Shown: in pieces, positions 42,316 through 52,622 of the stretch
Numbering within the stretch: position 1 is the first letter of the stretch
How the letters are laid out: each line of letters starts with the position of its first letter
Assembly (NCBI RefSeq): GCF_900107095.1
Contig: NZ_FNOR01000015.1
Coordinates: 62,001 to 126,000 of the forward strand
Source: Collimonas sp. OK242
GTDB lineage: Bacteria > Pseudomonadota > Gammaproteobacteria > Burkholderiales > Burkholderiaceae_D
DNA: 64,000 bases
Direction of reading: 5' to 3'
The notes under the pieces: generated by a model
Told to the model about the DNA's origin: nothing
Seen by the model: the letters and a program-made list of their open reading frames with translations, nothing else
The model's database searches: none
Position numbers and translations under genes: made by a program

Positions 42316-43893
42316 TTAGCGTTTGATGAAGTTTCCATCCACCAGTCGCGTCAATCCAAGGGGATTGCCGTCTTGCACGGCTGTCGGCAGTAAATCAGCC
42401 GGCAAGTCCTGATAGCACACCGGCCGCAGGAAACGGTCGATGGCGCTGGCGCCGACCGAGGTGCTGCGACTGTCCGAAGTTGCAGGGAACGGGCCGCCGT
42501 GCACCATCGCATACGATACTTCAACGCCGGTCGGATAACTGTTCACCAGGATGCGGCCGGCTTTGCGTTCCAGCGTCGGCAACAGTTTCCTGGCCAGCGC
42601 GTGATCGTCGTTATCGAGCTGCAGGGTGGCGCTCAGCTGGCCGGCCAGATGTTCGGCGACGGTGTGCATTTCTTCTTCGTTCTGGCAGGCGACAATCAAT
42701 GAGCTGGGGCCGAAGATTTCATCTTCCAGCTGTTCGGCAGCCAGGAAGGTTGCGGCGTCGGTGGCAAACAATGTAGCCTGGGCGGCGCATGGTGCATCTG
42801 CCGCCAGACCCTGGCTGAGAGTGGTGACGCCGGCAATTGCGCCCATGCGTTCGACGCCGGCGATATAGGCGCTGTGGATGCCAGGTGTCAGCATGGTGCC
42901 GGCCGCCTTGGCTTGCAATGCACGCGACGCGGCTTCTTGAAACTGCGCCAGATGTTCGCCCGCCAATCCAATTACCAGACCAGGATTGGTGCAGAACTGT
43001 CCCACGCCCATCGTCAGCGAATCGACGAAAGCGCTGCCGATTTGAGACGCCCGTGCGGCCAATGCATGCGGCAACAGGAACATGGGGTTGATGCTGCTCA
43101 TTTCGGCGTACACGGGAATCGGTTCACGTCTTTGCGCTGCCGCTCGCATCAGCGCCAGGCCACCCTGGCGCGAGCCGGTAAAGCCAACCGCCTTGATCGC
43201 AGGGTGGCTGACTAATGCCTGGCCGACCGCGTTGCCATTGCCAATGATCAGGGAAAACACGCCTTCCGGTAGTTGGCAGGCAGCGACCGCTTGCTGGATG
43301 ACGCGCGCAACCAATTCCGAGGTGCCAGGATGGGCGCTATGCGCCTTGACTACTACCGGGCAGCCGGCGGCCAGCGCAGCGGCGGTATCGCCGCCGGCAA
43401 CCGAGAACGCCAGCGGGAAATTGCTGGCGCCGAATACCGCGACCGGGCCGATGGCGATTTTGCGCAAGCGTAGATCGGGGCGTGGCGGGACTCGTTCCGG
43501 TAGCGCTGAATCGAGAGTGGCATGTAGATACTGACCGGCGCGCACAACGGTAGCGAATAGTCGTAGCTGGCCGACAGTGCGGCCGCGTTCGCCTTCCAGG
43601 CGTGCCGCCGGCAGGCCGGATTCTTGCGCTGCGCGTTCGATCAGCGCCGGTCCCAGCGCCAGGATGCCGTTGGCGATTTCTTCCAGGAACTCTGCGCGTC
43701 GTTGTGGCGTGGTTTCGCGATAGCTATCGAAAGCTTGTTGCGCCAAAGTGCAGGCGCGATCTACTTCAGCGCTTCCGCCGGCGCCAAAATCGGGGCCGAT
43801 TTTTTCATTGGTGGCGGGATTGATTGCGCGTAACGTGCCTTCGGCGCCGCGCACGCTGGATTGGCCGATGAGCATTTCACCAGTGATGTTCAT
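42316..43893 (-). CDS. Alpha-ketoglutarate semialdehyde dehydrogenase
   Basis: A 525-residue NAD(P)-dependent aldehyde dehydrogenase. The Rossmann part contains [28 protein letters not shown] and [11 protein letters not shown]. The catalytic Cys is in [14 protein letters not shown] and the Glu in [12 protein letters not shown]. The length and [19 protein letters not shown] segment are typical of the KGSADH group that turns 2,5-dioxopentanoate into 2-oxoglutarate at the end of the aldarate pathway. It lies downstream of the 5-dehydro-4-deoxyglucarate dehydratase on the same strand, with repeat copy 2 between. Confidence 0.92.
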   Translation of the reverse strand: MNITGEMLIGQSSVRGAEGTLRAINPATNEKIGPDFGAGGSAEVDRACTLAQQAFDSYRETTPQRRAEFLEEIANGILALGPALIERAAQESGLPAARLEGERGRTVGQLRLFATVVRAGQYLHATLDSALPERVPPRPDLRLRKIAIGPVAVFGASNFPLAFSVAGGDTAAALAAGCPVVVKAHSAHPGTSELVARVIQQAVAACQLPEGVFSLIIGNGNAVGQALVSHPAIKAVGFTGSRQGGLALMRAAAQRREPIPVYAEMSSINPMFLLPHALAARASQIGSAFVDSLTMGVGQFCTNPGLVIGLAGEHLAQFQEAASRALQAKAAGTMLTPGIHSAYIAGVERMGAIAGVTTLSQGLAADAPCAAQATLFATDAATFLAAEQLEDEIFGPSSLIVACQNEEEMHTVAEHLAGQLSATLQLDNDDHALARKLLPTLERKAGRILVNSYPTGVEVSYAMVHGGPFPATSDSRSTSVGASAIDRFLRPVCYQDLPADLLPTAVQDGNPLGLTRLVDGNFIKR

Positions 43894-43951
43894 TTATTTT
43901 CCTCGATATGCAAGTTGCAAGTGTTCGATTTTTTGCGTCACCGCAAAAGCA

Positions 43952-44027
43952 GTTAAATGGGATCAGAGTTTTTTTTCGCGCCCTTTGCGAAAATTACTCT
44001 GACCCCTATTAACTGCCCACGGAGTAC
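43952..44027 (+). repeat. Palindromic repeat, copy 2
   Basis: Imperfect arms (43952-43979 and 43987-44013) enclose CGCGCCCTTTGCGA, then TGCCCACGGAGTAC. It is closest to copy 3 (same CGCCCTTTGCGA centre). It lies between two co-directional genes of the aldarate pathway, so a transcript through them would fold here. Confidence 0.8.
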
Positions 44028-44049
44028 ACGCCGTTGCCTGTCTCGCCAA

Positions 44050-44961
44050 CTACTGCGCCCCTTGCGCCAAAATCAATGCCTTCAGCTGCTCGCATTCTTC
44101 CGCATTCAGATCAATCAACGGTGTGCGTACCGGGCCGCCGTCATGGCCGACGATGGTTGCGCCGGCTTTGACGATGCTGACGGCGTAGCCGGCTTTCTTG
44201 TTGCGGATTGCCAGGTAAGGCAGGAAGAAGCTGTCCAGCAGGCGGCCGGTGGTGGCGTGGTCGTCATTCTTGACGGCAGTGTAGAAATCCATCGCCATTT
44301 TCGGCAGGAAATTGAATACCGCCGACGAGTAAACCGGTACGCCGAGTGCTTTGTACGGCGCCGCAAACAATTCCGCAGTCGGCAGGCCGCCAAGGTAAGT
44401 CAGGCGATCGCCGAGCCGGCGGCGTATCGTTACCATCAGTTCGATGTCGCCGATGCCGTCCTTGAAGCCGATCAGGTTGGGGCAGCGTGCGGCCAGCAAC
44501 TCCACCGAATCCGCATTCAGGCGGCAGATGCCGCGGTTGTACACGACGACGCCGAATTTGACCGAATTGCAGATGGCTTCGACGTGGGCCACCAAACCAT
44601 CTTGCGATGCTTCGGTCAGGTAATGCGGCATCAGCAGGATGCCTTGCGCGCCCAGGCGTTCGGCTTCCTGTGCGAAAGCGATGGCGGTGCGGGTCGGGCC
44701 GCCGGCGCCGGCCAGGATCGGCACTTTGCCACGGCAGGTTTCTACCGCCAGCCGTACTACATCGGAATATTCGGAGCTCGTGAGCGAAAAGAACTCGCCT
44801 GTGCCGCCAGCTACAAACAAGGCGCTCGCGCCGTAGGGAGCCAGCCATTCAAGCCGGTCCGCGTAGGTGCTCGGGCGGAAATTGCCTTGCGCATCGAAAT
44901 CGGTAATCGGGAAAGACAGCAAGCCGGAGGAAAGTGTCTGTTTGAGTTCTTGAGGATTCAT
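44050..44961 (-). CDS. kdgD: 5-dehydro-4-deoxyglucarate dehydratase
   Basis: A 303-residue DapA-superfamily enzyme. The Schiff-base lysine lies in [10 protein letters not shown] and the Tyr in [31 protein letters not shown] near residue 50 is typical of KdgD. It converts 5-dehydro-4-deoxy-D-glucarate to 2,5-dioxopentanoate with loss of CO2 and water. The start is the ATG at 44961, two codons inside a TTG-started frame. It feeds the neighbouring semialdehyde dehydrogenase; the FCD regulator gene lies upstream after a 301-base gap that probably holds its promoter. Confidence 0.93.
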   Translation of the reverse strand: MNPQELKQTLSSGLLSFPITDFDAQGNFRPSTYADRLEWLAPYGASALFVAGGTGEFFSLTSSEYSDVVRLAVETCRGKVPILAGAGGPTRTAIAFAQEAERLGAQGILLMPHYLTEASQDGLVAHVEAICNSVKFGVVVYNRGICRLNADSVELLAARCPNLIGFKDGIGDIELMVTIRRRLGDRLTYLGGLPTAELFAAPYKALGVPVYSSAVFNFLPKMAMDFYTAVKNDDHATTGRLLDSFFLPYLAIRNKKAGYAVSIVKAGATIVGHDGGPVRTPLIDLNAEECEQLKALILAQGAQ

Positions 44962-45262
44962 GGTCAAGGTATCGTGTAGTGCTGCGGTTGATAATCGAGC
45001 GCCTGCGCCGCGCAGAAGGGCGTGCTGGCGTTCGGGGACTTAAGTTATCAGTCATCGTACAACAAAGATTTGCAGCATGCAAGCCGGGAAATGTTGTTTG
45101 TTTTATTTGGGAGAACGAAGCGGGGCGTTAGAAACGGCGAAAATCCGCGGCAAAACGGGCGGCAGGCAGTGTGTCGCTGAGGGAGTTTTTTTTTATGGGA
45201 GCAAGCTGCCGGGCGTGGCGGCAGCTTGCTTGCTCGATTGCAGCCGGTTCTTTGTCCGCCGC

Positions 45263-46021
45263 TTACGGCTGCAGCGCCATGCTGTCCTGCACCTTGCGCA
45301 AACGCTCGCGGCTGTTGCTCAGATGCGTGCGCATTGCTGCCCGCGCGGTCTCCGGATCCTGGCGCACGATGGCATTGTAGATATCTTCATGCTCGCGGTG
45401 CACGCGGTCCAGATAGGCCGCCGGATCGTCATGCGCCAGCTTGGCGGAATTGATCCGGGTGCGCGGAATGATGGTGGTGCCGAGGTGGGTCAGGATGTCC
45501 ACAAAATAGCGGTTGCCGGTGGCTTGTGCGATGTGCAAATGGAACTGCACATCGGCGGCAACCGAGTCGCCATGCTCGTTGGCGCTCTTCTGGAATGCAT
45601 CCAGCGCCATCCGCATTTGCGCCAGCTGCTCGTCGTTGCGCCGCGCCGCCGCCAGTCCGGCGGCTTCCGCTTCGAGGCTGATGCGCAGTTCCAGGATGGC
45701 CAGGATGTCGCGCATGGTGATCACGGTTTCCGGATCGATGTCGAAATGACTGGAGTTGCTTGCCGCCAATACGAAAGTGCCGATGCCGTGCCGCGTCTCC
45801 ACCAGTCCCGAGGCTTGCAGATGTGAAATCGCCTCGCGTATCACGGTGCGGCTGACGCCCTGCGTGCGCATCAGTTCGGATTCGGTCGGCAGCTTGTCCC
45901 CGGGCTTGCTGACGCCGGTGCGGATACTGTCGGCAATATTGGCGACCACGCTCTGCGCCAGGTTGCGATGTTTTTTGGGTGGAGCGCTCGGGGTGGGTAA
46001 AGTATTGAGCGGTGTATTCAT
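45263..46021 (-). CDS. GntR-family regulator, FCD subfamily (aldarate locus)
   Basis: A 252-residue regulator. The winged helix contains KPGDKLPTESELMRTQGVSRTVIREAISHLQASGLVETRHGIGTFV, and the FCD domain contains ILELRISLEAEAAGLAAARR, VQFHLHIAQATGNRYFVDIL and VHREHEDIYNAIVRQD with metal-ligand His/Asp. ATG at 46021 is the first ATG; the frame extends 12 codons from a TTG. It sits between the kdgD side and the divergent transporter-garD operon, so it is the likely repressor of both. Confidence 0.9.
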   Translation of the reverse strand: MNTPLNTLPTPSAPPKKHRNLAQSVVANIADSIRTGVSKPGDKLPTESELMRTQGVSRTVIREAISHLQASGLVETRHGIGTFVLAASNSSHFDIDPETVITMRDILAILELRISLEAEAAGLAAARRNDEQLAQMRMALDAFQKSANEHGDSVAADVQFHLHIAQATGNRYFVDILTHLGTTIIPRTRINSAKLAHDDPAAYLDRVHREHEDIYNAIVRQDPETARAAMRTHLSNSRERLRKVQDSMALQP

Positions 46022-46306
46022 TGGGTGGGGCGCGAGAAAAGTAAATCTAGTTGCCAAATTATTTTTCGGTGATTATACTACGATTCAAGTTGTAGGATGA
46101 CTGATAACATAAGTGTAGTCTAGTACAAGTAAATATCAATAACAATAAGAACGCCGCCCCGCAGCAAGCAATAACCGGTAAGCAACAGCAAAAAATCCGA
46201 CCCGGATCCGCAACATATGCGATGACGGTTTCGGATGGCGGGAATCTGCAGTGTATCAAGCAGCTTCATTGCAAGCGCTGACTCTGGCAAAAAACAGGAG
46301 ACGTAG

Positions 46307-47728
46307 GTGAATATCAACAAAACGACTGGGCCGGCACCGGCTCAACGTGGCAAGCTGCGCTACATGATCTTGTTCATGCTGTTCATGGTGACCACTTTCA
46401 ACTACGCCGATCGCGCCATCCTTTCCATTGCAGGCACCGCAATGAAGAGCGAGCTGGGCTTCGACGCTGTCACCATGGGATTCATCTTTTCCGCCTTCAG
46501 CTGGGCTTACGTGCTGGGGCAATTGCCGGGCGGCTGGCTGCTCGACCGTTACGGCTCGAAGCGGGTGTACGCTGCCAGCATCTTTATCTGGTCGCTGTTC
46601 ACCCTGCTGCAAGGGGGCGTGCATTTTCTGGGCGTGCTGTGGGCCGTGCCGGCGTTATTCATGTTGCGCTTCATGGTCGGTCTGGCCGAAGCGCCTTCCT
46701 TCCCCGCCAACGGCCGCATCGTCGCTGCCTGGTTTCCGACAACTGAACGCGGCACCGCTTCGGCGATTTTCAATTCGGCGCAATATTTTGCTACCGTGCT
46801 GTTCGCCCCTTTGATGGCCTGGATCACGCATGCCTACGGCTGGTCGCAAACGTTTGTGGTGATGGGCGCTGCCGGCCTGGTGCTGAGCATGATCTGGATG
46901 CGGGTGATGCATAGCCCGAAGGATCATCCGCGCATGAGTCCGGCGGAACTGGCGCATATCCGCGACGGCGGCGGCCTGGTCGACATGGATCAGGGGCTGG
47001 GGAGCAGCAGGAGTGCAGCCGAAAAGGGTAGCAAGGGCAGCCAGGCCAACCGCGGCGTCAAGCTGGGTTATCTCAAGCAGCTGCTCGGCAATCGCATGCT
47101 GGCCGGCGTGTATCTCGGCCAATACTGCATCAATACGATTACCTATTTTTTCCTGACCTGGTTCCCGATCTATCTGGTGCAGGAACGCGGCATGTCGATC
47201 CTGAAAGCGGGCATCGTGGCTTCCTTGCCGGCGATTTGCGGCTTTCTCGGCGGCGTATTGGGCGGCATGATTTCGGATCGCCTGATCAAACGCGGCTTTT
47301 CATTGACCTGGGCGCGCAAGATTCCTATCGTCGCCGGCCTGCTATTGTCGACCACCATGATCTTGTGCAATTACGTCGATACCCAATGGATGGTGGTCGG
47401 CATCATGGCGCTGGCTTTTTTCGGCAAGGGCGTCGGCGCGCTGGGCTGGGCCGTAGTCGCCGATACCTCGCCCAAAGAGATCATCGGTCTCACCGGCAGT
47501 CTGTTCAACATGTTCGGCAATATCGCCGGCATCACTGCACCGATCGTGATCGGCTATATCATCAAGGAAACCGGTTCCTTCGAATGGGCGCTGGTGTATG
47601 TCGGCGCGAATGCCTTGCTAGCCGTAATCAGCTACCTGGTGATTGTGAAAGATATCAGGCGCGTCGAGCTCAAGCCGCTTGACGATGCCGGGCAGCCATA
47701 CAAGAAATTATCTGGAGTGGAATCATGA
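46307..47728 (+). CDS. MFS aldarate transporter (GudP/GarP-like)
   Basis: A 473-residue 12-helix transporter of the anion:cation symporter group: [24 protein letters not shown] near the start and the motif [20 protein letters not shown]. It matches D-glucarate/D-galactarate permeases (GudP, GarP). GTG at 46307 has AGGAG 6 bases upstream. The central loop (~residues 228-245, rich in Ser, Lys and Gly) is long. It overlaps garD by 4 bases (ATGA). Confidence 0.92.
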   Translation: MNINKTTGPAPAQRGKLRYMILFMLFMVTTFNYADRAILSIAGTAMKSELGFDAVTMGFIFSAFSWAYVLGQLPGGWLLDRYGSKRVYAASIFIWSLFTLLQGGVHFLGVLWAVPALFMLRFMVGLAEAPSFPANGRIVAAWFPTTERGTASAIFNSAQYFATVLFAPLMAWITHAYGWSQTFVVMGAAGLVLSMIWMRVMHSPKDHPRMSPAELAHIRDGGGLVDMDQGLGSSRSAAEKGSKGSQANRGVKLGYLKQLLGNRMLAGVYLGQYCINTITYFFLTWFPIYLVQERGMSILKAGIVASLPAICGFLGGVLGGMISDRLIKRGFSLTWARKIPIVAGLLLSTTMILCNYVDTQWMVVGIMALAFFGKGVGALGWAVVADTSPKEIIGLTGSLFNMFGNIAGITAPIVIGYIIKETGSFEWALVYVGANALLAVISYLVIVKDIRRVELKPLDDAGQPYKKLSGVES

Positions 47729-49311
47729 TCAAGGCAGCACCGGTTGTCGATACGGACAACAACACACCGCTGTACATCCGCATGCAGGAGCAGGACAACG
47801 TTGCGATTGTCGCCAATGACGGCGGCCTGCCGGCAGGCGCCGTCTTCCCTTGCGGGCTGGTGCTGCGCGACAAAGTACCGCAGGGCCATAAGGTCGCCCT
47901 GCGCGATCTGGCGGAAGGCGAGTCCATTGTGCGTTACGGCGTGGTGATAGGCTATGCGCAACGGCCGATTGCACAAGGAAGCTGGATCGAAGAATCGCTG
48001 GTGCGGATGCCGCCGGCGCGCGAGCTGAGCAACCTGCCGATCGCCAACCGGGTTCCGGCAGCGGCAACGCCGTTGGAAGGCTACACCTTCGAAGGCTATC
48101 GCAATGCGGATGGCACGGTGGGTACGCGCAATATCCTGGCGATCAGCACCACGGTGCAATGTGTTTCCGGTGTGGTGGAGCATGCGGTCAGGCGCATCAA
48201 GGCTGAATTGTTGCAGCAATACCCGCACGTCGACGATGTCATCGGCCTCGAACACACCTACGGCTGCGGCGTGGCGATCGATGCGCCGGGCGCCGAGATT
48301 CCGATCCGCACCCTGCGCAACATCAGCATGAATCCCAACTTCGGCGGCCAGGCAATGGTGGTCAGCCTGGGCTGCGAAAAATTGCAACCGGGCCGGCTGT
48401 TCCCGCAAGGTTCGATTCCGATTCAAAGCACCGGCGGCAAGCAAGACGGCTTGCGCGTAGTGTGTTTGCAGGATGCGGAACACATCGGCTTCGAGTCGAT
48501 GATTGCATCGATCATGGCCACCGCAAAAGAGCAATTGAGCGAATTGAATAAGCGCCGCCGTGTTTCTTGTCCGGCATCGGAACTGATCGTCGGGGTCCAG
48601 TGCGGCGGCAGCGACGCCTTCTCCGGCGTCACCGCCAATCCGGCAGTCGGCTTTGCCAGCGACTTGCTGGTGCGCGCCGGCGCCACCGTAATGTTTTCCG
48701 AGACCACCGAAGTGCGCGATGGCATCGACCAGCTGACTGCGCGTGCCGCCAATGCCGAGGTGGCGCAAGCCATGATCCGCGAGATGGCCTGGTATGACGA
48801 TTACCTCACCCGCGGCGGCGTCGACCGCAGCGCCAACACCACGCCGGGCAATAAAAAGGGCGGCCTCGCCAACATTGTCGAAAAGGCCATGGGCTCGATC
48901 GTCAAATCCGGCAGCAGCGTCATTTCCGGCGTGCTCTCGCCTGGCGACAAGCTCAAGCAAAAAGGCCTGATCTACGCCGCCACGCCGGCCAGCGATTTTG
49001 TCTGTGGCACCTTGCAGCTGGCGGCCGGCATGAACCTGCACGTATTCACCACCGGCCGCGGCACTCCTTACGGCCTGGCCGCGGTACCGGTCATCAAAGT
49101 GGCTACGCGCAACGACCTGGCGCGGCGCTGGCACGACCTGATGGATGTCAACGCCGGCCGCATTGCCAGCGGCGAGGCCAGCATTGAAGACGTCGGCTGG
49201 GAACTGTTTCATCTCATGCTGGACGTCGCCAGCGGCCGCAAGAAGACTTGGGCGGAACATCACAAATTGCACAATGCGTTGACGCTATTCAATCCGGCGC
49301 CTATCACCTGA
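47725..49311 (+). CDS. garD: Galactarate dehydratase
   Basis: A 528-residue enzyme of the UxaA/GarD family. The N-terminal SAF-like domain (residues ~1-95) is followed by the catalytic part: [59 protein letters not shown] and STTVQ/CGG cysteines that could hold iron. It dehydrates galactarate to 5-dehydro-4-deoxyglucarate, the KdgD substrate. No glucarate dehydratase is in the window. It is coupled to the transporter and followed after 10 bases by the lactonase gene. Confidence 0.92.
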   Translation: MIKAAPVVDTDNNTPLYIRMQEQDNVAIVANDGGLPAGAVFPCGLVLRDKVPQGHKVALRDLAEGESIVRYGVVIGYAQRPIAQGSWIEESLVRMPPARELSNLPIANRVPAAATPLEGYTFEGYRNADGTVGTRNILAISTTVQCVSGVVEHAVRRIKAELLQQYPHVDDVIGLEHTYGCGVAIDAPGAEIPIRTLRNISMNPNFGGQAMVVSLGCEKLQPGRLFPQGSIPIQSTGGKQDGLRVVCLQDAEHIGFESMIASIMATAKEQLSELNKRRRVSCPASELIVGVQCGGSDAFSGVTANPAVGFASDLLVRAGATVMFSETTEVRDGIDQLTARAANAEVAQAMIREMAWYDDYLTRGGVDRSANTTPGNKKGGLANIVEKAMGSIVKSGSSVISGVLSPGDKLKQKGLIYAATPASDFVCGTLQLAAGMNLHVFTTGRGTPYGLAAVPVIKVATRNDLARRWHDLMDVNAGRIASGEASIEDVGWELFHLMLDVASGRKKTWAEHHKLHNALTLFNPAPIT

Positions 49312-49321
49312 CGGAACAACC

Positions 49322-50404
49322 ATGCCTCCTGAATTCAACCGCCTATGCATTTCCCTGGCGCTCATGATGATCAGCGTATCGGCCTCTGCCAAAACCATGG
49401 TGTACGTGTCGAACGCCGACAGCCGCGATATCTATGTCATGGAACTCAATCAGACGGATGGCAGCGCCGCCATGGTGGAGAAAGTGGCAACCGGCGGCAC
49501 CGTCATGCCGTTGGCGGTCAGCCCCGATCGCCGCTTCCTGTACGCCTCGTTGCGTTCCCTGCCGTACTCGGTCAGCAGCTTTTCCATCGACAGCCAAAGC
49601 GGCAGGCTGAACCTGCTGTCGACCGTGCCGCTGGCCGACAATATGGCTAACCTGGCGACGGACAAGAGCGGCCGTTTCTTGCTGGCGGCGTCCTACACCG
49701 GCAACAAGATTTCCATCAACCAGATCACCGCCAAGGGCGATGTCGAAACGCAGCCGGTGGCTGTCATTCCAACCCGCGAAAAAGCGCACGCGATAGCGAC
49801 TGATCCTTCCAATGCGCACCTGTTTGCCAGCAACCTGGGCGGCGACATCATCCTGCAATATCGATTTGATGCGGCTAGCGGCCAGGTCACGCCAAACGTC
49901 CCGCCGTATGTAGAAACCAGGCACGGCGCCGGTCCGCGTCATTTCGTGTTCGACCGCCGTGCGCGTTTTGTCTATGGCACCAACGAGCTGGACGGCACGT
50001 TGAATACTTATCGCTATGATGCAGCAGCCGGCAGCATGACGCTGCAAACTTCCGTTTCGCTGCGGCCGAAAGATTTTCAAGGCGGCGCCCTGGCGCCGGC
50101 GGATTTGCATCTGACGCCGGATGGCCGTTTCCTGTATGCCTCGGAGCGAACCTCCAGCACGCTCGCCGGCTTTGCGGTTGACGCGGACAGCGGCGCACTG
50201 ACATCGATCGGCAGCTTCCCGACGGAGACCCAACCGCGCGGCTTCAATATCGATCCCAGCGGGCGGTTCCTGCTGGCGGTCGGCCAGCAGTCCAATCGCA
50301 TGAGCAGCTACGCCATCGACCAAAAGACCGGCGCGCTGCATCTGCTGCATCAGTATGAGATGGGAAAGAATCCGAACTGGGTCGAGATCATCGATCTTCA
50401 ATAG
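49322..50404 (+). CDS. Exported lactonase (seven-bladed propeller, Pgl-like)
   Basis: A 360-residue propeller lactonase of the 6-phosphogluconolactonase/carboxy-cis,cis-muconate cyclase type. It has a signal peptide (LCISLALMMISVSASA), so it acts in the periplasm. Repeated blade motifs include AVSPDRRFLYASLRSLPYSVSSF, GAGPRHFVFDRRARFVYGTNELD, HLTPDGRFLYASERTS and NIDPSGRFLLAVGQQS. It probably opens an aldono- or aldarolactone. It sits between garD and the membrane dehydrogenase genes, where such a lactone would be made. Confidence 0.88.
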   Translation: MPPEFNRLCISLALMMISVSASAKTMVYVSNADSRDIYVMELNQTDGSAAMVEKVATGGTVMPLAVSPDRRFLYASLRSLPYSVSSFSIDSQSGRLNLLSTVPLADNMANLATDKSGRFLLAASYTGNKISINQITAKGDVETQPVAVIPTREKAHAIATDPSNAHLFASNLGGDIILQYRFDAASGQVTPNVPPYVETRHGAGPRHFVFDRRARFVYGTNELDGTLNTYRYDAAAGSMTLQTSVSLRPKDFQGGALAPADLHLTPDGRFLYASERTSSTLAGFAVDADSGALTSIGSFPTETQPRGFNIDPSGRFLLAVGQQSNRMSSYAIDQKTGALHLLHQYEMGKNPNWVEIIDLQ

Positions 50405-50434
50405 TTGATATCCCTTATGGGAGGCGCTCCTGGC

Positions 50435-51001
50435 ATGACTCCACTCGATAAAATCACTCGCCGCCAGCCGCCTGGGCGCGTCTCGCGGCGCTTTTTCATG
50501 GGCGGCAGCGCCGCTGTCTTGTGCACCGTGATAGTCGGCGGACCATTGCTGTCGCATGCCGCGGCCGCCGTCTCGAATGGTGTGCAGAACGCCCCGGCCA
50601 AAGATGCATTCCTGCAGATTTCCCTGTTGTTGAGCGGGCATGCCGAGTTGCCGCCGGCGCAGACCGAGCGCTTGTATCAGGCACTCGGCGCCGCCGACGC
50701 GAATTTCGCCGTGCAGGTCCAGGCCTTGCAGGCATTCATAGCGGAACGGAAATTGAACGCTGCCAGTTTGCAAGCCGCGCTGGATAGCGAGCAAGCTGCA
50801 TTTACCGCTTTGCCGCGCCGCATCCTGCTCAGCTGGTATGTCGGCGTCGTTGGCAGCGGGGCGAAGGCCAAATGCGTAGCCTACGAAGATGCGTTGATGA
50901 ACCTTGCCGTCAGCGATCAGCTGCGGCCACCCAGCTACGCCTATGGCGCATACGGAACATGGTCGGCGCAGCCTGTCGGAAAGGCGGGGGGGAGAGCATG
51001 A
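50435..51001 (+). CDS. Small Tat-type subunit of a membrane FAD dehydrogenase (FAD-SLDH family)
   Basis: A 188-residue subunit with a twin-arginine signal (GRVSRRFFMGGSAAVLCTV). The mature part fits the sorbitol/gluconate dehydrogenase small-subunit family, ending with LRPPSYAYGAYGTWSAQP. In related complexes this subunit carries the flavoprotein across the membrane by Tat and stabilises it. ATG at 50435 has GGGAGG 10 bases upstream; earlier TTG and ATG codons are in frame. Its stop overlaps the GMC subunit start (ATGA). Confidence 0.85.
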   Translation: MTPLDKITRRQPPGRVSRRFFMGGSAAVLCTVIVGGPLLSHAAAAVSNGVQNAPAKDAFLQISLLLSGHAELPPAQTERLYQALGAADANFAVQVQALQAFIAERKLNAASLQAALDSEQAAFTALPRRILLSWYVGVVGSGAKAKCVAYEDALMNLAVSDQLRPPSYAYGAYGTWSAQPVGKAGGRA

Positions 51002-52596
51002 ATGGCACAACATCCGCAGACGTCGTTGTCATCGGTTCCGGCATCGTCGGCGCCACAGTCGCCCAGCGCCTGGCAATACAGGGCGTTTCGGTATTGATAC
51101 TGGAAGCCGGGCCGAGATCCGATCGCGGGACCATTGTCGCCAATTTCCGCAATTCGCCGCGCAAGGACGACTTCATGTCGCCTTATCCCTTTTCACCGTG
51201 GGCGCCGCATCCGCTCTATAAGCCAGACGATAACGGCTATCTGGTCCAGGCCGGCCCGTATCCGTATCCGGCTGAATATATCCGCATGGTCGGCGGCACC
51301 ACCTGGCATTGGGCGGCGCAGGCCTGGCGCGTGCTGCCTAATGACATGCGCATGAAAACGCTGTATGGCGTCGGCCGCGACTGGCCGCTCTCGTATGAAG
51401 AACTGGAACCGTTCTACCATGAGGCTGAAGTCAAGATGGGCGTCAGCGGTTCGACCAAAAACGGCTCGCCGCGCGGCCAGCCTTTCCCGATGCCGCCGGT
51501 AGCCGAATCCTGGGCGCAACGGCGCTTTCGCGAACGCCTGGCGCCGGCCGGTTACGAGGTGATAGAAAATACGGTCGCGCGCAATAGCCGGAATTATGAT
51601 GGCCGGCCGGCGTGTTGCGGCAATAATAATTGCATGCCGATCTGTCCTATCGACGCCCAGTACCACGGTGGCCTGGCAGCGGATAGCGCCGAGGCGGCCG
51701 GTGCGAAATTGATCGCGAACGCTGTCGTGTATCGCATCGAACACGACGCCAAGGGCCGTATCGCAGCTGTGCATTATTACGATCCGGATAAAAAATCCTA
51801 TCGTGTCACCGGCAAGATCTTCATTCTTGCTGCGAATGGCATCGAAAGCCCGAAACTGTTGCTGCTGTCTGCCAGCGATAAATATCCCAAAGGCTTGGCC
51901 AACAGTTCCGACACCGTCGGCCGTCACCTGATGGATCACCCTAGCAACAAGCTGACCTTCGATACCGAGGAGGCCAACTGGCCGGGGCGCGGACCGATGA
52001 GCCCGGCTTCCATCAATCATCTGCGCGACGGCGCTTTCCGCAGCGATCATGCCGCATTCCGTATCGATATCAGCGATGCTTCGCAAGTGCTGGCGATCAC
52101 CCGGGAGCTGATTGCCAAGGGCGTCTACGGCGTCGATCTGGAGCAACAGCTGCGCCATCGTGCGGCGCGCCAGGTCAGCCTGAAGAACGTGATGGAACAA
52201 TTGTCCTTGCCGCAAAATCGCGTGGTGCTGAGTAATCGCAAGGACGCCTTGGGTATTCCGACGCCGCAAGTCCACTATGAAATGGATGACTATATCCATC
52301 GCGGCATGGCGCTGGCCCGCATCGAATACGGCAAGATCGCGGCGCTGATGGGCGGTAGTAACCTGCGTTACAGCGATGAGGGCAAGTACAGCAATAACCA
52401 GCACATCACCGGCACGTTGAGCATGGGCGGCAATCCGGCTGAATCCGTGGTCGACAGCTACGGCCGCAGCCATGACCATGAAAACCTGTTCATGGCCGGC
52501 ACCGGCATCATGTCGACCTCGGCTACTGTCAATTCCACGCTGACGGCGGTAGCCCTGGCTTTGCGCAGCGCCGAATCGATCAGGGCCTCGCTTTGA
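50998..52596 (+). CDS. GMC-family flavoprotein, large subunit of membrane sugar/acid dehydrogenase
   Basis: A 532-residue FAD protein. The N-terminal motif is VVVIGSGIVGATVAQRLAIQG, and a C-terminal GMC segment has TGTLSMGGNP and AGTGIMSTSATVNSTLTAVALAL. A cysteine cluster PACCGNNNCMPICPI matches the iron-sulfur motif of FAD-dependent glucose, sorbitol and gluconate dehydrogenases. It oxidises a sugar, polyol or sugar acid in the periplasm and passes electrons to the cytochrome subunit. Exact substrate unknown; the locus suggests galactose- or galacturonate-type compounds (inference). Confidence 0.9.
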   Translation: MNGTTSADVVVIGSGIVGATVAQRLAIQGVSVLILEAGPRSDRGTIVANFRNSPRKDDFMSPYPFSPWAPHPLYKPDDNGYLVQAGPYPYPAEYIRMVGGTTWHWAAQAWRVLPNDMRMKTLYGVGRDWPLSYEELEPFYHEAEVKMGVSGSTKNGSPRGQPFPMPPVAESWAQRRFRERLAPAGYEVIENTVARNSRNYDGRPACCGNNNCMPICPIDAQYHGGLAADSAEAAGAKLIANAVVYRIEHDAKGRIAAVHYYDPDKKSYRVTGKIFILAANGIESPKLLLLSASDKYPKGLANSSDTVGRHLMDHPSNKLTFDTEEANWPGRGPMSPASINHLRDGAFRSDHAAFRIDISDASQVLAITRELIAKGVYGVDLEQQLRHRAARQVSLKNVMEQLSLPQNRVVLSNRKDALGIPTPQVHYEMDDYIHRGMALARIEYGKIAALMGGSNLRYSDEGKYSNNQHITGTLSMGGNPAESVVDSYGRSHDHENLFMAGTGIMSTSATVNSTLTAVALALRSAESIRASL

Positions 52597-52622
52597 TGAT
52601 GACGATGGCAAGGACTGCACCG

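Noticed and set aside
46058-46306. CTAC...GTAG and CTTGTACTAG-like sequences as an operator for the aldarate regulator
   Set aside because: No convincing dyad symmetry or repetition between the two promoters of the locus.
47632-49272. A 546-codon minus-strand frame opposite garD
   Set aside because: garD has full family motifs; the reverse frame is a compositional mirror.
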